Source of the DNA: Flavobacteriaceae bacterium UBA5079
GTDB lineage: Bacteria; Bacteroidota; Bacteroidia; Flavobacteriales; Flavobacteriaceae
DNA: 6,151 bases
Assembly: GCA_002414705.1 (NCBI GenBank)
Contig: DIAL01000101.1
Span: 37,656 to 43,806, forward strand
Direction of reading: 5' to 3'
Part shown: in pieces, positions 1 to 6,151 of the stretch
Numbering within the stretch: the first letter of the stretch is position 1
Layout: each line of letters opens with the position of its first letter
Made by a program: the position numbers and the translations under genes
The notes under the pieces: model-generated
Seen by the model: only the letters and a program-made list of their open reading frames with translations
What the model was told of the DNA's origin: nothing
The model's database searches: none

Positions 1-1376
1 CAAATAAGGAAGTTGTTGAAGAAACGATAGTAGAAGAAACAGTTGCAGATAGTTTACAACCCATTTCAGAAACCGATTTGGAAACGGCCATCATTTATGA
101 GGCAAATATTCGACAATACTCTCCTGAAGGAACTTTTGATGCTTTCACAAAAGATATTCCACAATTAAAACAATTAGGTGTTAAAGTTATTTGGCTTATG
201 CCAGTTTTCCCTATTTCAGAAACCAAGCGTAAAGCCACAGGTGGCGAGAATAGTAAGTTTGCAACCGATTTCCCAGAAGATGAACAATCTAAATATCTAG
301 GAAGTTATTACGCGGTTACAGATTTTACTAAAATAAACCCGGAATTTGGAACCATTGAAGATTTTAGAGAACTAGTTGCACAGGCTCATGAAAACGGTAT
401 TTATGTTATTTTGGATTGGGTGCCAAATCATACAGGTTGGGACCATACATGGATTAAAAATCATCCAGATTATTACACACAAAATGAAGCTGGCGAAATT
501 ATTCATCCTAAAGATACAGACTGGACAGATGTAGCCGATTTAAATTACGACAATCAATCCATGCGAAAAGAAATGATTGAAGACATGAGTTATTGGATAA
601 CCCAAGAAAATATTGACGGTTTTCGTTGTGATGTGGCTGGATCTGTTCCAACCGATTTTTGGGAACAAGCCATTCCAGAATTACGTAAAGAAAAAGACAT
701 TTTTATGTTAGCTGAAGCTTGGGAGCCAGAATTATTAAAAGGTAATTTGTTTGATATGGCTTATGCCTGGGATGGGCACCATTTATTGAATGGTTTAGCT
801 AAAAAAGAAAAGAATTTACAAGATTTTCAGGACTATATAAACAAGAATTCAACTGATTATGAAGCAAATGATATTTTAATGAATTTTGTAACTAATCACG
901 ACGAGAATTCATGGAATGGAACCGTAAAAGAACGTATGGGTAATGCATCTGAAGTTATGACGGCTTTATCTTATGTCCTTCCTGGAATGCCATTAATTTA
1001 TTCTGGTCAAGAATATGATTTAGATCACAGGTTGAAATTTTTCGAAAAAGATTCATTTCCAAAAAACAAAGCAAATACTTGGAAATTATTAGAAACGTTA
1101 GGGCAATTGAAACAAACTAATGATGCTCTAAATGGTGGAAAAAATTCAGCATCTTTCAAAATTGTAAAAACGACTAACGTAAACATACTTAAAGTTGAAC
1201 GCGAAAAAAATGGTAAGCAAATTCTATTTATAGCGAACATGTCTGATGAGGTTCAAACAGAAAATAATGCTGTTGTTGGAAATTATATGGACTATATATC
1301 TAATAAAACGATGGAATTTAAAGCCAACGAGTCAATCACCTTACAACCTTGGGGATATAAAATTTTAATAAAGTAA
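1..1376 (+). CDS. GH13 alpha-amylase family glycoside hydrolase, 5'-truncated by window edge
   Basis: Retaining alpha-glucan hydrolase of family GH13, expected to cut alpha-1,4 linkages in maltodextrin or starch fragments outside the cytoplasm. The reading frame is open from base 3, so the TTG at 78 is an internal Leu codon and the real start lies left of the window. Numbering from that codon, all GH13 motifs are present: strand beta2 LGVKVIWLMP (33-42), region I DWVPNH (113-118), region II GFRCDVA with nucleophile Asp185, region III MLAEAWEP with acid/base Glu213, and region IV NHD with Asp275. A short beta-sandwich-like C-terminal domain (about 345-432) ends in PWGYKILIK. The visible N-terminus is an acidic Val/Glu/Thr-rich linker (NKEVVEETIVEETVADS), typical of the stretch after a lipoprotein cysteine; the signal peptide itself is not visible. 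The gene sits 3 bases before a second GH13 gene, implying one operon. The catalytic core is compact. I cannot assign a GH13 subfamily, so the exact specificity (alpha-amylase, neopullulanase-like or alpha-glucosidase) stays open. Confidence 0.92.
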   Translation, partial: NKEVVEETIVEETVADSLQPISETDLETAIIYEANIRQYSPEGTFDAFTKDIPQLKQLGVKVIWLMPVFPISETKRKATGGENSKFATDFPEDEQSKYLGSYYAVTDFTKINPEFGTIEDFRELVAQAHENGIYVILDWVPNHTGWDHTWIKNHPDYYTQNEAGEIIHPKDTDWTDVADLNYDNQSMRKEMIEDMSYWITQENIDGFRCDVAGSVPTDFWEQAIPELRKEKDIFMLAEAWEPELLKGNLFDMAYAWDGHHLLNGLAKKEKNLQDFQDYINKNSTDYEANDILMNFVTNHDENSWNGTVKERMGNASEVMTALSYVLPGMPLIYSGQEYDLDHRLKFFEKDSFPKNKANTWKLLETLGQLKQTNDALNGGKNSASFKIVKTTNVNILKVEREKNGKQILFIANMSDEVQTENNAVVGNYMDYISNKTMEFKANESITLQPWGYKILIK

Positions 1377-1379
1377 ACT

Positions 1380-1427
1380 ATGAAGCAGTTATTAATTCTA
1401 TTGTGTGTATTAACGGTTATAAGTTGT
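1380..1427 (+). other. Lipoprotein (signal peptidase II) signal of the MalS-like amylase
   Basis: One positive residue (Lys2) is followed by a hydrophobic core LLILLCVLTVI and the lipobox V-I-S-C, with Cys16 as the predicted lipidated residue. The residues after it (K-N-E-T-P-E) resemble only loosely the charged K/D/E export signal described for surface lipoproteins in Bacteroidota, so surface display is possible but not established. Confidence 0.85.
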
Positions 1428-3035
1428 AAAAATGAAACTCCTGAACCAGTTTCTGAAGCGCCAAAATTGCCATTTGTTTGGGAAGGTGCTAATTTGTACT
1501 TTATGTTAACCGATAGATTTAATAATGGTGATACAACAAACGATGTAAATTTTGAAAGAACTGCCAACGCTGGTAAACTTCGTGGCTTTGAAGGTGGCGA
1601 TTTGAAAGGAGTAACCCAAAAAATTAACGAAGGCTATTTCACCAATTTAGGTGTAAATGCCATTTGGATGACACCAATTGTTGAACAAATTCATGGCGGA
1701 ACGGATGAAGGTACTGGAATTACTTATGGTTTTCATGGGTATTGGACAAGTGATTGGACAGCTATAGAACCTAATTTAGGAACCAAATCTGATTTAAAAG
1801 AATTGGTTGAAGCTGCTCATAAAAAAGGCATTCGTATTGTTCTAGATGCGGTAATAAATCATACAGGACCTGTAACAGATCAAGATCCTGTTTGGCCAGA
1901 AAATTGGGTAAGAACAGAGCCGCAATGTACATATCAAGACTATGAAACTACGGTTGCATGTACCTTGGTGAAAAACTTGCCAGACATTAAAACGGAAAGT
2001 AATGAGCATGTGGAGTTACCAAATCACCTGGTTGAAAAATGGAAATCAGAAGGTAGATACGAGGAAGAACTAGCAGAGTTAGACGCTTTTTTTACCCGAA
2101 CAGGTTATCCGCGTGCACCACGTTTTTATATTATGAAATGGCTCACAGATTATATCACCGAATTTGGGATAGATGGTTATCGCGTGGATACCGTAAAACA
2201 TGTAGAGGAATCTGTTTGGCAAGAATTTAAAACAGAATGTGACTTTGCGTTTTCAGAATGGAAGAAAAACAATACAGCAGCTATTTTAGATGATAACGAT
2301 TTTTATATGGTTGGTGAGGTTTATAATTATGGTATTTCTGCTGGCAAAGCCTTCGATTTTGGTGATAAGAAAGTCAATTATTTTGATAAAGCTTTCAATA
2401 GTTTAATCAACTTTGAGTTAAAATGGAATGTCGCGCAACTATCTAAAGAAGCCGTTTTTAGTAAATATTCAGATATTCTAAATGGTGATTTAAAAGCGTA
2501 TGGTATTCTAAACTATTTAAGCTCTCATGATGATGGTCAGCCATTTGATGCTTCACGAGAAAAACCGTTTAAAACAGCCACTATGTTACTGTTAACACCT
2601 GGAACATCTCAAGTTTATTATGGTGATGAATCCGCAAGAGCATTACAAATAGAAGGAACAGATGGTGATGCTACTTTACGTTCCAAAATGAATTGGAGTG
2701 CTATTGATAATGATGACACAACCCAAAATATCTTGCGTCATTGGCAGAAAGTAGGGCAATTTAGAGCCAAACATCCAGCAGTTGGAGCAGGTGTGCACCA
2801 AATGATTTCTGAAACGCCTTATGTGTTTAGTCGCACATACAGTAAAGACACTATTAATGATTTCGTTATAGTTGGCTTGGATTTAAGTAAAGGTGAAAAA
2901 GAGATTCCTGTTTCCAACGTATTCCAGGATGGTGACATGCTTCATGAGGCATATTCCAATCAATTTGTAAAAGTTAATAATGGACAGGTGTTGGTGTTAT
3001 CTGAATATGATATGGTTTTACTAGAAAAAAAGTAA
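1380..3035 (+). CDS. MalS-like GH13 alpha-amylase, lipoprotein
   Basis: Endo-acting alpha-amylase resembling E. coli MalS (GH13_19), the periplasmic enzyme that releases short maltodextrins. The ATG lies 3 bases after the preceding stop and begins a lipoprotein signal: KQLLILLCVLTVISC with Cys16 as the lipidated residue, followed by KNETPEPVSE. Catalytic motifs are complete: GVNAIWMTP (91-99), region I DAVINH (156-161), region II GYRVDTVKH with nucleophile Asp270, region III VGEVY with acid/base Glu313, and region IV YLSSHDD with Asp384. MalS hallmarks, judged from memory of that sequence, are GIDGYRVDTVKHVE, YLSSHD, YYGDES, and HWQK..QFRA.HPA.GAG (454-471). The protein is shorter than MalS (551 against about 676 aa) because it lacks the extra N-terminal domain. 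An insertion between regions I and II (about 165-248) carries Cys183 and Cys194, which could form a disulfide. It is probably co-transcribed with the upstream GH13 gene and closes the putative alpha-glucan utilisation operon. Whether the lipoprotein faces the periplasm or the cell surface cannot be decided from the weak +2 to +5 sequence. Confidence 0.93.
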   Translation: MKQLLILLCVLTVISCKNETPEPVSEAPKLPFVWEGANLYFMLTDRFNNGDTTNDVNFERTANAGKLRGFEGGDLKGVTQKINEGYFTNLGVNAIWMTPIVEQIHGGTDEGTGITYGFHGYWTSDWTAIEPNLGTKSDLKELVEAAHKKGIRIVLDAVINHTGPVTDQDPVWPENWVRTEPQCTYQDYETTVACTLVKNLPDIKTESNEHVELPNHLVEKWKSEGRYEEELAELDAFFTRTGYPRAPRFYIMKWLTDYITEFGIDGYRVDTVKHVEESVWQEFKTECDFAFSEWKKNNTAAILDDNDFYMVGEVYNYGISAGKAFDFGDKKVNYFDKAFNSLINFELKWNVAQLSKEAVFSKYSDILNGDLKAYGILNYLSSHDDGQPFDASREKPFKTATMLLLTPGTSQVYYGDESARALQIEGTDGDATLRSKMNWSAIDNDDTTQNILRHWQKVGQFRAKHPAVGAGVHQMISETPYVFSRTYSKDTINDFVIVGLDLSKGEKEIPVSNVFQDGDMLHEAYSNQFVKVNNGQVLVLSEYDMVLLEKK

Positions 3036-3108
3036 TCCCCAGCATTTTATTATAACTCATTTGCTTGTTTTTTTAGAGAAGAGAGACCTTTTAGTGCCTG
3101 TTTTTATG

Positions 3109-3144
3109 TTATTAACGCGTCTAATTTACGACCAAGGTTAATAA
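3109..3144. repeat. 8-bp perfect inverted repeat around the promoter of the GAF gene
   Basis: TTATTAAC (3109-3116) is the exact reverse complement of GTTAATAA (3137-3144), with a 20-base spacer and arm centres 28 bp apart. The right arm ends 4 bases before the TATTTTTG promoter element, and the spacer covers the place where a -33 element would lie. That geometry suits a dimeric repressor or activator site. The arms are AT-rich, so chance is a real alternative. As RNA it would be a weak stem with a large loop, so a terminator for the amylase operon is less likely. Confidence 0.4.
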
Positions 3145-3156
3145 TTTGTATTTTTG
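3125..3156 (+). promoter_or_regulatory. Putative Bacteroidota-type promoter (-33 weak, -7 TATTTTTG)
   Basis: TATTTTTG at 3149-3156 matches the Bacteroidota -7 consensus TAnnTTTG exactly. Twenty bases upstream, TTTA (3125-3128) is a poor but correctly spaced -33 element (consensus TTTG or TTG). Transcription would start a few bases after 3156, giving a short leader before the ATG at 3172. This separates the GAF gene from the amylase operon and argues against the TTG at 3154, which lies inside the promoter element, as a translation start. Confidence 0.55.
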
Positions 3157-3171
3157 TTTAAAAATCAGACT

Positions 3172-5550
3172 ATGTCACTTATCAACGAATCTAGTTCTCC
3201 AATGCAGTTGCTTATTAGTTTTCATAAACTACTTGAGCATTATGAGCAGTTAACAAAGAGTGAAAACACATTAGAGGAAGAGAAAGCAAAGTCTATTTTA
3301 AAGATTGCTAAAAGCTATCCGGAATTAACTAATGGTTTTTCAGATGTTTCAATACTTGAGTCACGACAGGCAGAAATTACTCAAATTCTTCAAGATTCTT
3401 TTAGTGAATTGCTTACGCATAACGAAATTAAAGCGGCATCGGCACCTTTTAATAATACTATTTTTAACCTCTCTGAACGCTTTAAAAAAATAATTAAGGA
3501 TGCTGGTGGAGGATTCGAGCTTAAAATTAAAAACATGCCAGATGATGATTTATACATCATGGCATGTACTATAATTCTTAATGCTTTTTATGGTTATGAG
3601 TTGAATTTTAAAAGACCATTTCATTACGAAATTCCAGATAAAAAAGGCATCAACCGTTTTTATAAAATTCTTTATAATGCAGATTATACAGAGGTCATTA
3701 AAACCGATAAAGCACCAGATATTTCTCAAGTAGATATTGATTCACTTCTAGATAATTTTGATAATATTTCACTTTGGAAAGCGAAATTTCCAGAGAACTC
3801 CTACATACTCAAAGGATTTGTGATTTCTAATATTTTTGATGTTACTGACGATTTTGCTATTTCCGAAATCAAATCTAATTTAATAGCCGAAAACAAAAAA
3901 CAAGATGCCAATTTTATAGTAGACTTTCAATCTATTTTTCAATCCTTTTTGAGAGTTAACGATATTAGGGTAGGATTTTCTGTATTCAATAAAGAAGAAG
4001 CCGTTTTTGAACGTGTTTATGGTGAAGGCATGCATAGTTTCTTATTAAATGATCAGGATATGCAAAATTGTGCAGACTCGCTGTGTAAGTGGTCTTACAA
4101 CAGGTTATTAAAGGAGAATAAGCATATTTCAGTTTCAGATGTAGAAAAGGCTTACAGGATAACAGATGGTAAAGCACCTCATATAAAAGTGCTTCATGAT
4201 CAAGGATTTAAAAGTGCCATTTTTGCACCAATTGCTAATAAAGATGGTTTAATGGGAATTTTAGAATTGGTATCCCATCAACCAAAGGCACTAAATAGTG
4301 TTAATGCTAACAAGTTGGAAGATGTTATGCCTTACATTGTAGCCACTGTGGAGCGTAGTAAAGCCGATCAGGAAAACTTAATTGAAGCGGTAATTCAGCA
4401 GGAATGTACTTCTATACATCCAAGTGTTCATTGGCGTTTTAAGCAAGCTGCTCAGGCATTTATTAAGGAAAATATATTTCAAAAAAAGAATATTCCTTTT
4501 AGAAAAATCACTTTCGGAAACGTATACCCACTTTTCGGACAAATAGATGTAAAAGGCTCTTCGGAAGCTAGAAATTCAGCAACACAACAAGACTTATCTG
4601 AACAGTTAAAATGTGCCAAAAACATTATAGATAAAGCCATTGAGAACATTAACATGCCAGTTTATGAGCAGGTGTCTTTTCAAATTAACGACTATTTAAA
4701 TCAAATAGAAACAACGTTTAAAGTAGATAGTGAACACCTAATTTCTCAATTTTTACAAAGTGAAGTTTCACCCTTGTTAGAGCTTGTTGCAAAAACAAAC
4801 ACACATTTAAAAGTAGATATCGATGACTATTTTTCGAAAATTGATAGCGATTTAAAGATTCTTTACCACCACCGAAAGGATTATGACAAGACAATTGGGT
4901 TAATTAATAAAAACATGTCCACCATGTTGGATTCTAGACAGGCAGAAGCCCAAAAAATGTACCCTCACTTTTTTGAACGTTATAAAACGGATGGTGTGGA
5001 ACACAATATGTACATTGGCGAATCCATTACCCGAGAGGATAGTTTCAGCCTAATATATCTCTATAATTTACGCCTATGGCAAATTCAAGTTATGTGCGAC
5101 ATGGAGAATGAGTTTTATAATAACCAACATCGCTATCCTGTAAAGTTGGATGTAGCTTCTATGATTTTGGTTTTTAACCAGCCGCTATCTATTCGTTTTA
5201 GAATGGATGAAAAGCAATTTGATGTAGACGGCACGTACAATGCACGTTATGAGGTTGTTAAAAAACGTGTTGATAAAGCGTTTATTAAAGGTACCACACA
5301 ACGAGTAACCGAAAAAGGGAAGTTAAGTATTGTATATTCGCAGTTAGAGGATGAAAAAGAATACCTACAGTATATTCACTTTTTTCAATCTAAAAACATG
5401 TTGGGATCAGATTTAGAAGTCGTTGAGCTTGAGGATTTACAAGGTGTAACCGGATTAAAAGCTATTCGTGTGAGTATTTTGTATAAAAACAAAAAAGGAC
5501 TTAAAAACTACTATACCTACAACGATTTAATGGATGTTATAGGAAATTAA
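3172..5550 (+). CDS. Large GAF-domain protein, function unknown (conserved in Bacteroidota)
   Basis: A 792-residue soluble protein with no signal peptide or membrane segment, so it should act in the cytoplasm. I chose the ATG at 3172 because an in-frame TTG at 3154 falls inside the promoter -7 element; the leader TTTAAAAATCAGACT is A-rich with no Shine-Dalgarno site, as usual in this phylum. Residues 1-240 are mainly helical without a recognised domain. Residues about 250-395 look like a GAF small-molecule sensor domain, ending in the typical strand pattern GFKSAIFAPIANKDGLMGIL (345-364). Residues 396-792 match no domain I can name. They contain a striking segment VYPLFGQIDVKGSSEARN (451-468), long helices (about 470-600) and a mixed C-terminal region with GTTQRVTEKGKLSIVYS (707-723). 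I see no histidine kinase, GGDEF, cyclase or DNA-binding output motif. It is monocistronic by its own promoter and overlaps the convergent DUF5706 gene by 14 bp. Ligand and output are unknown; a signalling or scaffold role is an inference from the GAF domain only. Confidence 0.88.
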   Translation: MSLINESSSPMQLLISFHKLLEHYEQLTKSENTLEEEKAKSILKIAKSYPELTNGFSDVSILESRQAEITQILQDSFSELLTHNEIKAASAPFNNTIFNLSERFKKIIKDAGGGFELKIKNMPDDDLYIMACTIILNAFYGYELNFKRPFHYEIPDKKGINRFYKILYNADYTEVIKTDKAPDISQVDIDSLLDNFDNISLWKAKFPENSYILKGFVISNIFDVTDDFAISEIKSNLIAENKKQDANFIVDFQSIFQSFLRVNDIRVGFSVFNKEEAVFERVYGEGMHSFLLNDQDMQNCADSLCKWSYNRLLKENKHISVSDVEKAYRITDGKAPHIKVLHDQGFKSAIFAPIANKDGLMGILELVSHQPKALNSVNANKLEDVMPYIVATVERSKADQENLIEAVIQQECTSIHPSVHWRFKQAAQAFIKENIFQKKNIPFRKITFGNVYPLFGQIDVKGSSEARNSATQQDLSEQLKCAKNIIDKAIENINMPVYEQVSFQINDYLNQIETTFKVDSEHLISQFLQSEVSPLLELVAKTNTHLKVDIDDYFSKIDSDLKILYHHRKDYDKTIGLINKNMSTMLDSRQAEAQKMYPHFFERYKTDGVEHNMYIGESITREDSFSLIYLYNLRLWQIQVMCDMENEFYNNQHRYPVKLDVASMILVFNQPLSIRFRMDEKQFDVDGTYNARYEVVKKRVDKAFIKGTTQRVTEKGKLSIVYSQLEDEKEYLQYIHFFQSKNMLGSDLEVVELEDLQGVTGLKAIRVSILYKNKKGLKNYYTYNDLMDVIGN

Positions 5551-6151
5551 AATTTTGCATTTTAAATGAGATAGCAAAAGCTAAAACAGAAACAACAATT
5601 CCAATCATAAAAATAGAATATGTAATTCTTAAAATGCGGTATTTTCTGTCTAAAACTTTACCTAAAAAATATAAATCCTTTGTTAAGGAGCTATACACAT
5701 AATTTTTATCCTTTAAAAGTTCGGTTATGGCCCACTCAAATTCTTCAAGTTTCATTTTATGAAAATTTCCAAAAAAGGTTAAATTTACCCGTTTTTCAGC
5801 AACATCTTCTTTGGTAAATTCACCACGAGTAACGTTTGGTCTGGTAGCTACAACCGATAAAATTATTGAAGTTACGCTAAATAGAACAAAAATAATAGTT
5901 GGTATAATGAGGTAGGCATTGGAAGGATTATCTAATTTAGAAAACAGATTAGAAATTACTAACGATAAAATGATAGCATTTACAGATAATAGAATATTAG
6001 CTTTGGTGTCTGCAATGTCACTCAATTTAATATGATTTCGTAAAGCAACACGATAAAATGTTTGGATGCCTCGTTCTGGACTTTCATTTTTAAATTGTGC
6101 TTTATACTTTGCTTTAAGTTTTTCCTTTTTTAATTTCTTATTAAACTTGTT
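5537..6151 (-). CDS. Pycsar-effector family (PycTM/DUF5706) membrane protein, N-terminus beyond window
   Basis: The frame is open to the right edge; the TTG at 6025 is an internal Leu codon, so 204 C-terminal residues are visible. They begin with a Lys-rich linker (NKFNKKLKKEKLKAKYKAQF), then RGIQTFYRVALRNHIKLSD and IADTKANILLSVNA, which I recognise as the conserved entry to the DUF5706/PycTM region. Numbering from the edge, predicted membrane helices are about 51-70, 80-103 and 174-195. A conserved cytosolic stretch between the second and third contains ATRPNV, FFGNFHKM and EEFEWAI. In Pycsar anti-phage systems this family is the effector that damages the inner membrane on sensing cCMP or cUMP made by a PycC cyclase. 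In flavobacteria the same module is commonly fused behind an HD phosphohydrolase domain; the charged linker here fits that arrangement, but the HD part is not in the window. No cyclase gene is visible. A housekeeping rather than defence role is quite possible, because this fusion appears widespread in the family. Confidence 0.88.
   Translation of the reverse strand, partial: NKFNKKLKKEKLKAKYKAQFKNESPERGIQTFYRVALRNHIKLSDIADTKANILLSVNAIILSLVISNLFSKLDNPSNAYLIIPTIIFVLFSVTSIILSVVATRPNVTRGEFTKEDVAEKRVNLTFFGNFHKMKLEEFEWAITELLKDKNYVYSSLTKDLYFLGKVLDRKYRILRITYSIFMIGIVVSVLAFAISFKMQNFNFL
5547..5565. repeat. 7-bp AT inverted repeat at the convergent gene junction
   Basis: TTAAAAT (5547-5553) and ATTTTAA (5559-5565) are perfectly complementary around a 5-base loop (TTTGC). 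The hairpin starts at the stop codon of the GAF gene and lies within the last codons of the opposing gene. It could act as a weak bidirectional terminator, but the stem is entirely A/T and no strong T-tract follows on either strand, so the terminator reading is uncertain. Confidence 0.3.

Noticed and set aside
1025..1240. Reverse-strand ORF of 71 codons inside the first amylase gene
   Set aside because: Fully antisense to a well-supported GH13 coding region; composition is low-complexity and hydrophobic with no recognisable family.
1292..1567. Reverse-strand ORF of 91 codons across the amylase gene junction
   Set aside because: Antisense shadow covering the end of one GH13 gene and the signal peptide of the next; no family likeness.
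3041..3074. Rho-independent terminator after the MalS-like gene (AGCA...TGCT followed by a T7 run at 3068-3074)
   Set aside because: Only a 4-bp stem with a 17-base loop forms before the T run; too weak to call a terminator.
3154..3156. TTG start for the GAF protein adding six residues
   Set aside because: It lies within the TATTTTTG promoter element and would be at or before the transcription start; the ATG at 3172 is better placed.
3986..4177. Reverse-strand ORF of 63 codons inside the GAF domain
   Set aside because: Antisense to the conserved GAF coding region, no leader or promoter seen, no recognisable protein.
4519..4581. Possible class III nucleotide cyclase motif (IDVKGSS resembling F-x-D-I-x-G-S-T) in the GAF protein, which would supply the missing Pycsar cyclase
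   Set aside because: The second metal-binding Asp motif expected about 40-45 residues later and the downstream transition-state Asn/Arg residues are not seen; the following sequence is long helices. Similarity is limited to a few residues.
6023..6025. TTG start giving a 162-residue stand-alone DUF5706 protein
   Set aside because: The frame stays open to the window edge and the upstream codons encode the family-typical RGIQTFYRVALRNHIK stretch, so this is an internal Leu.

Overview
The window looks like chromosomal DNA from a Bacteroidota bacterium, most likely a marine or aquatic Flavobacteriaceae. The evidence is AT-rich coding sequence, A-rich leaders without Shine-Dalgarno sites, a TAnnTTTG-type promoter element, secreted lipoprotein glycosidases, and two proteins of types I know mainly from flavobacterial genomes. 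The genus cannot be fixed from this sequence alone.

Layout. (1) Positions 1-3035 on the + strand carry two GH13 alpha-amylase family genes separated by 3 bases. The first is cut at its 5' end by the window edge. The second is a complete MalS-like (GH13_19-type) lipoprotein amylase. They look like the tail of an alpha-glucan (starch/glycogen/maltodextrin) utilisation locus whose SusC/SusD-type genes would lie to the left, outside the window. (2) Positions 3036-3171 are a 136-base intergenic gap with a good TATTTTTG (-7) element and an 8-bp perfect inverted repeat around the promoter. (3) Positions 3172-5550 on the + strand encode a large (792 aa) cytoplasmic GAF-domain protein with a long uncharacterised C-terminal half. 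(4) Positions 5537-6151 on the - strand hold the C-terminal part of a membrane protein of the Pycsar-effector (PycTM, DUF5706) family. It is open through the right edge, so its N-terminus is missing. In flavobacteria this region is typically preceded by an HD phosphohydrolase domain, which would lie outside the window. Genes 3 and 4 converge and their coding regions overlap by 14 bp.

How the genes may work together. The two amylases plausibly act in sequence on extracellular or periplasmic alpha-1,4-glucans. The GAF protein and the DUF5706 protein are both of types linked to small-molecule or cyclic-nucleotide sensing, but they are convergent and have separate promoters. A shared function is only a hypothesis, and no nucleotide cyclase gene is visible in the window. 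The most interesting material is the DUF5706 protein (a possible second-messenger-gated membrane effector) and the undescribed C-terminal half of the GAF protein. The amylases are ordinary members of their families. No RNA genes, CRISPR arrays, insertion sequences or attachment sites were seen.
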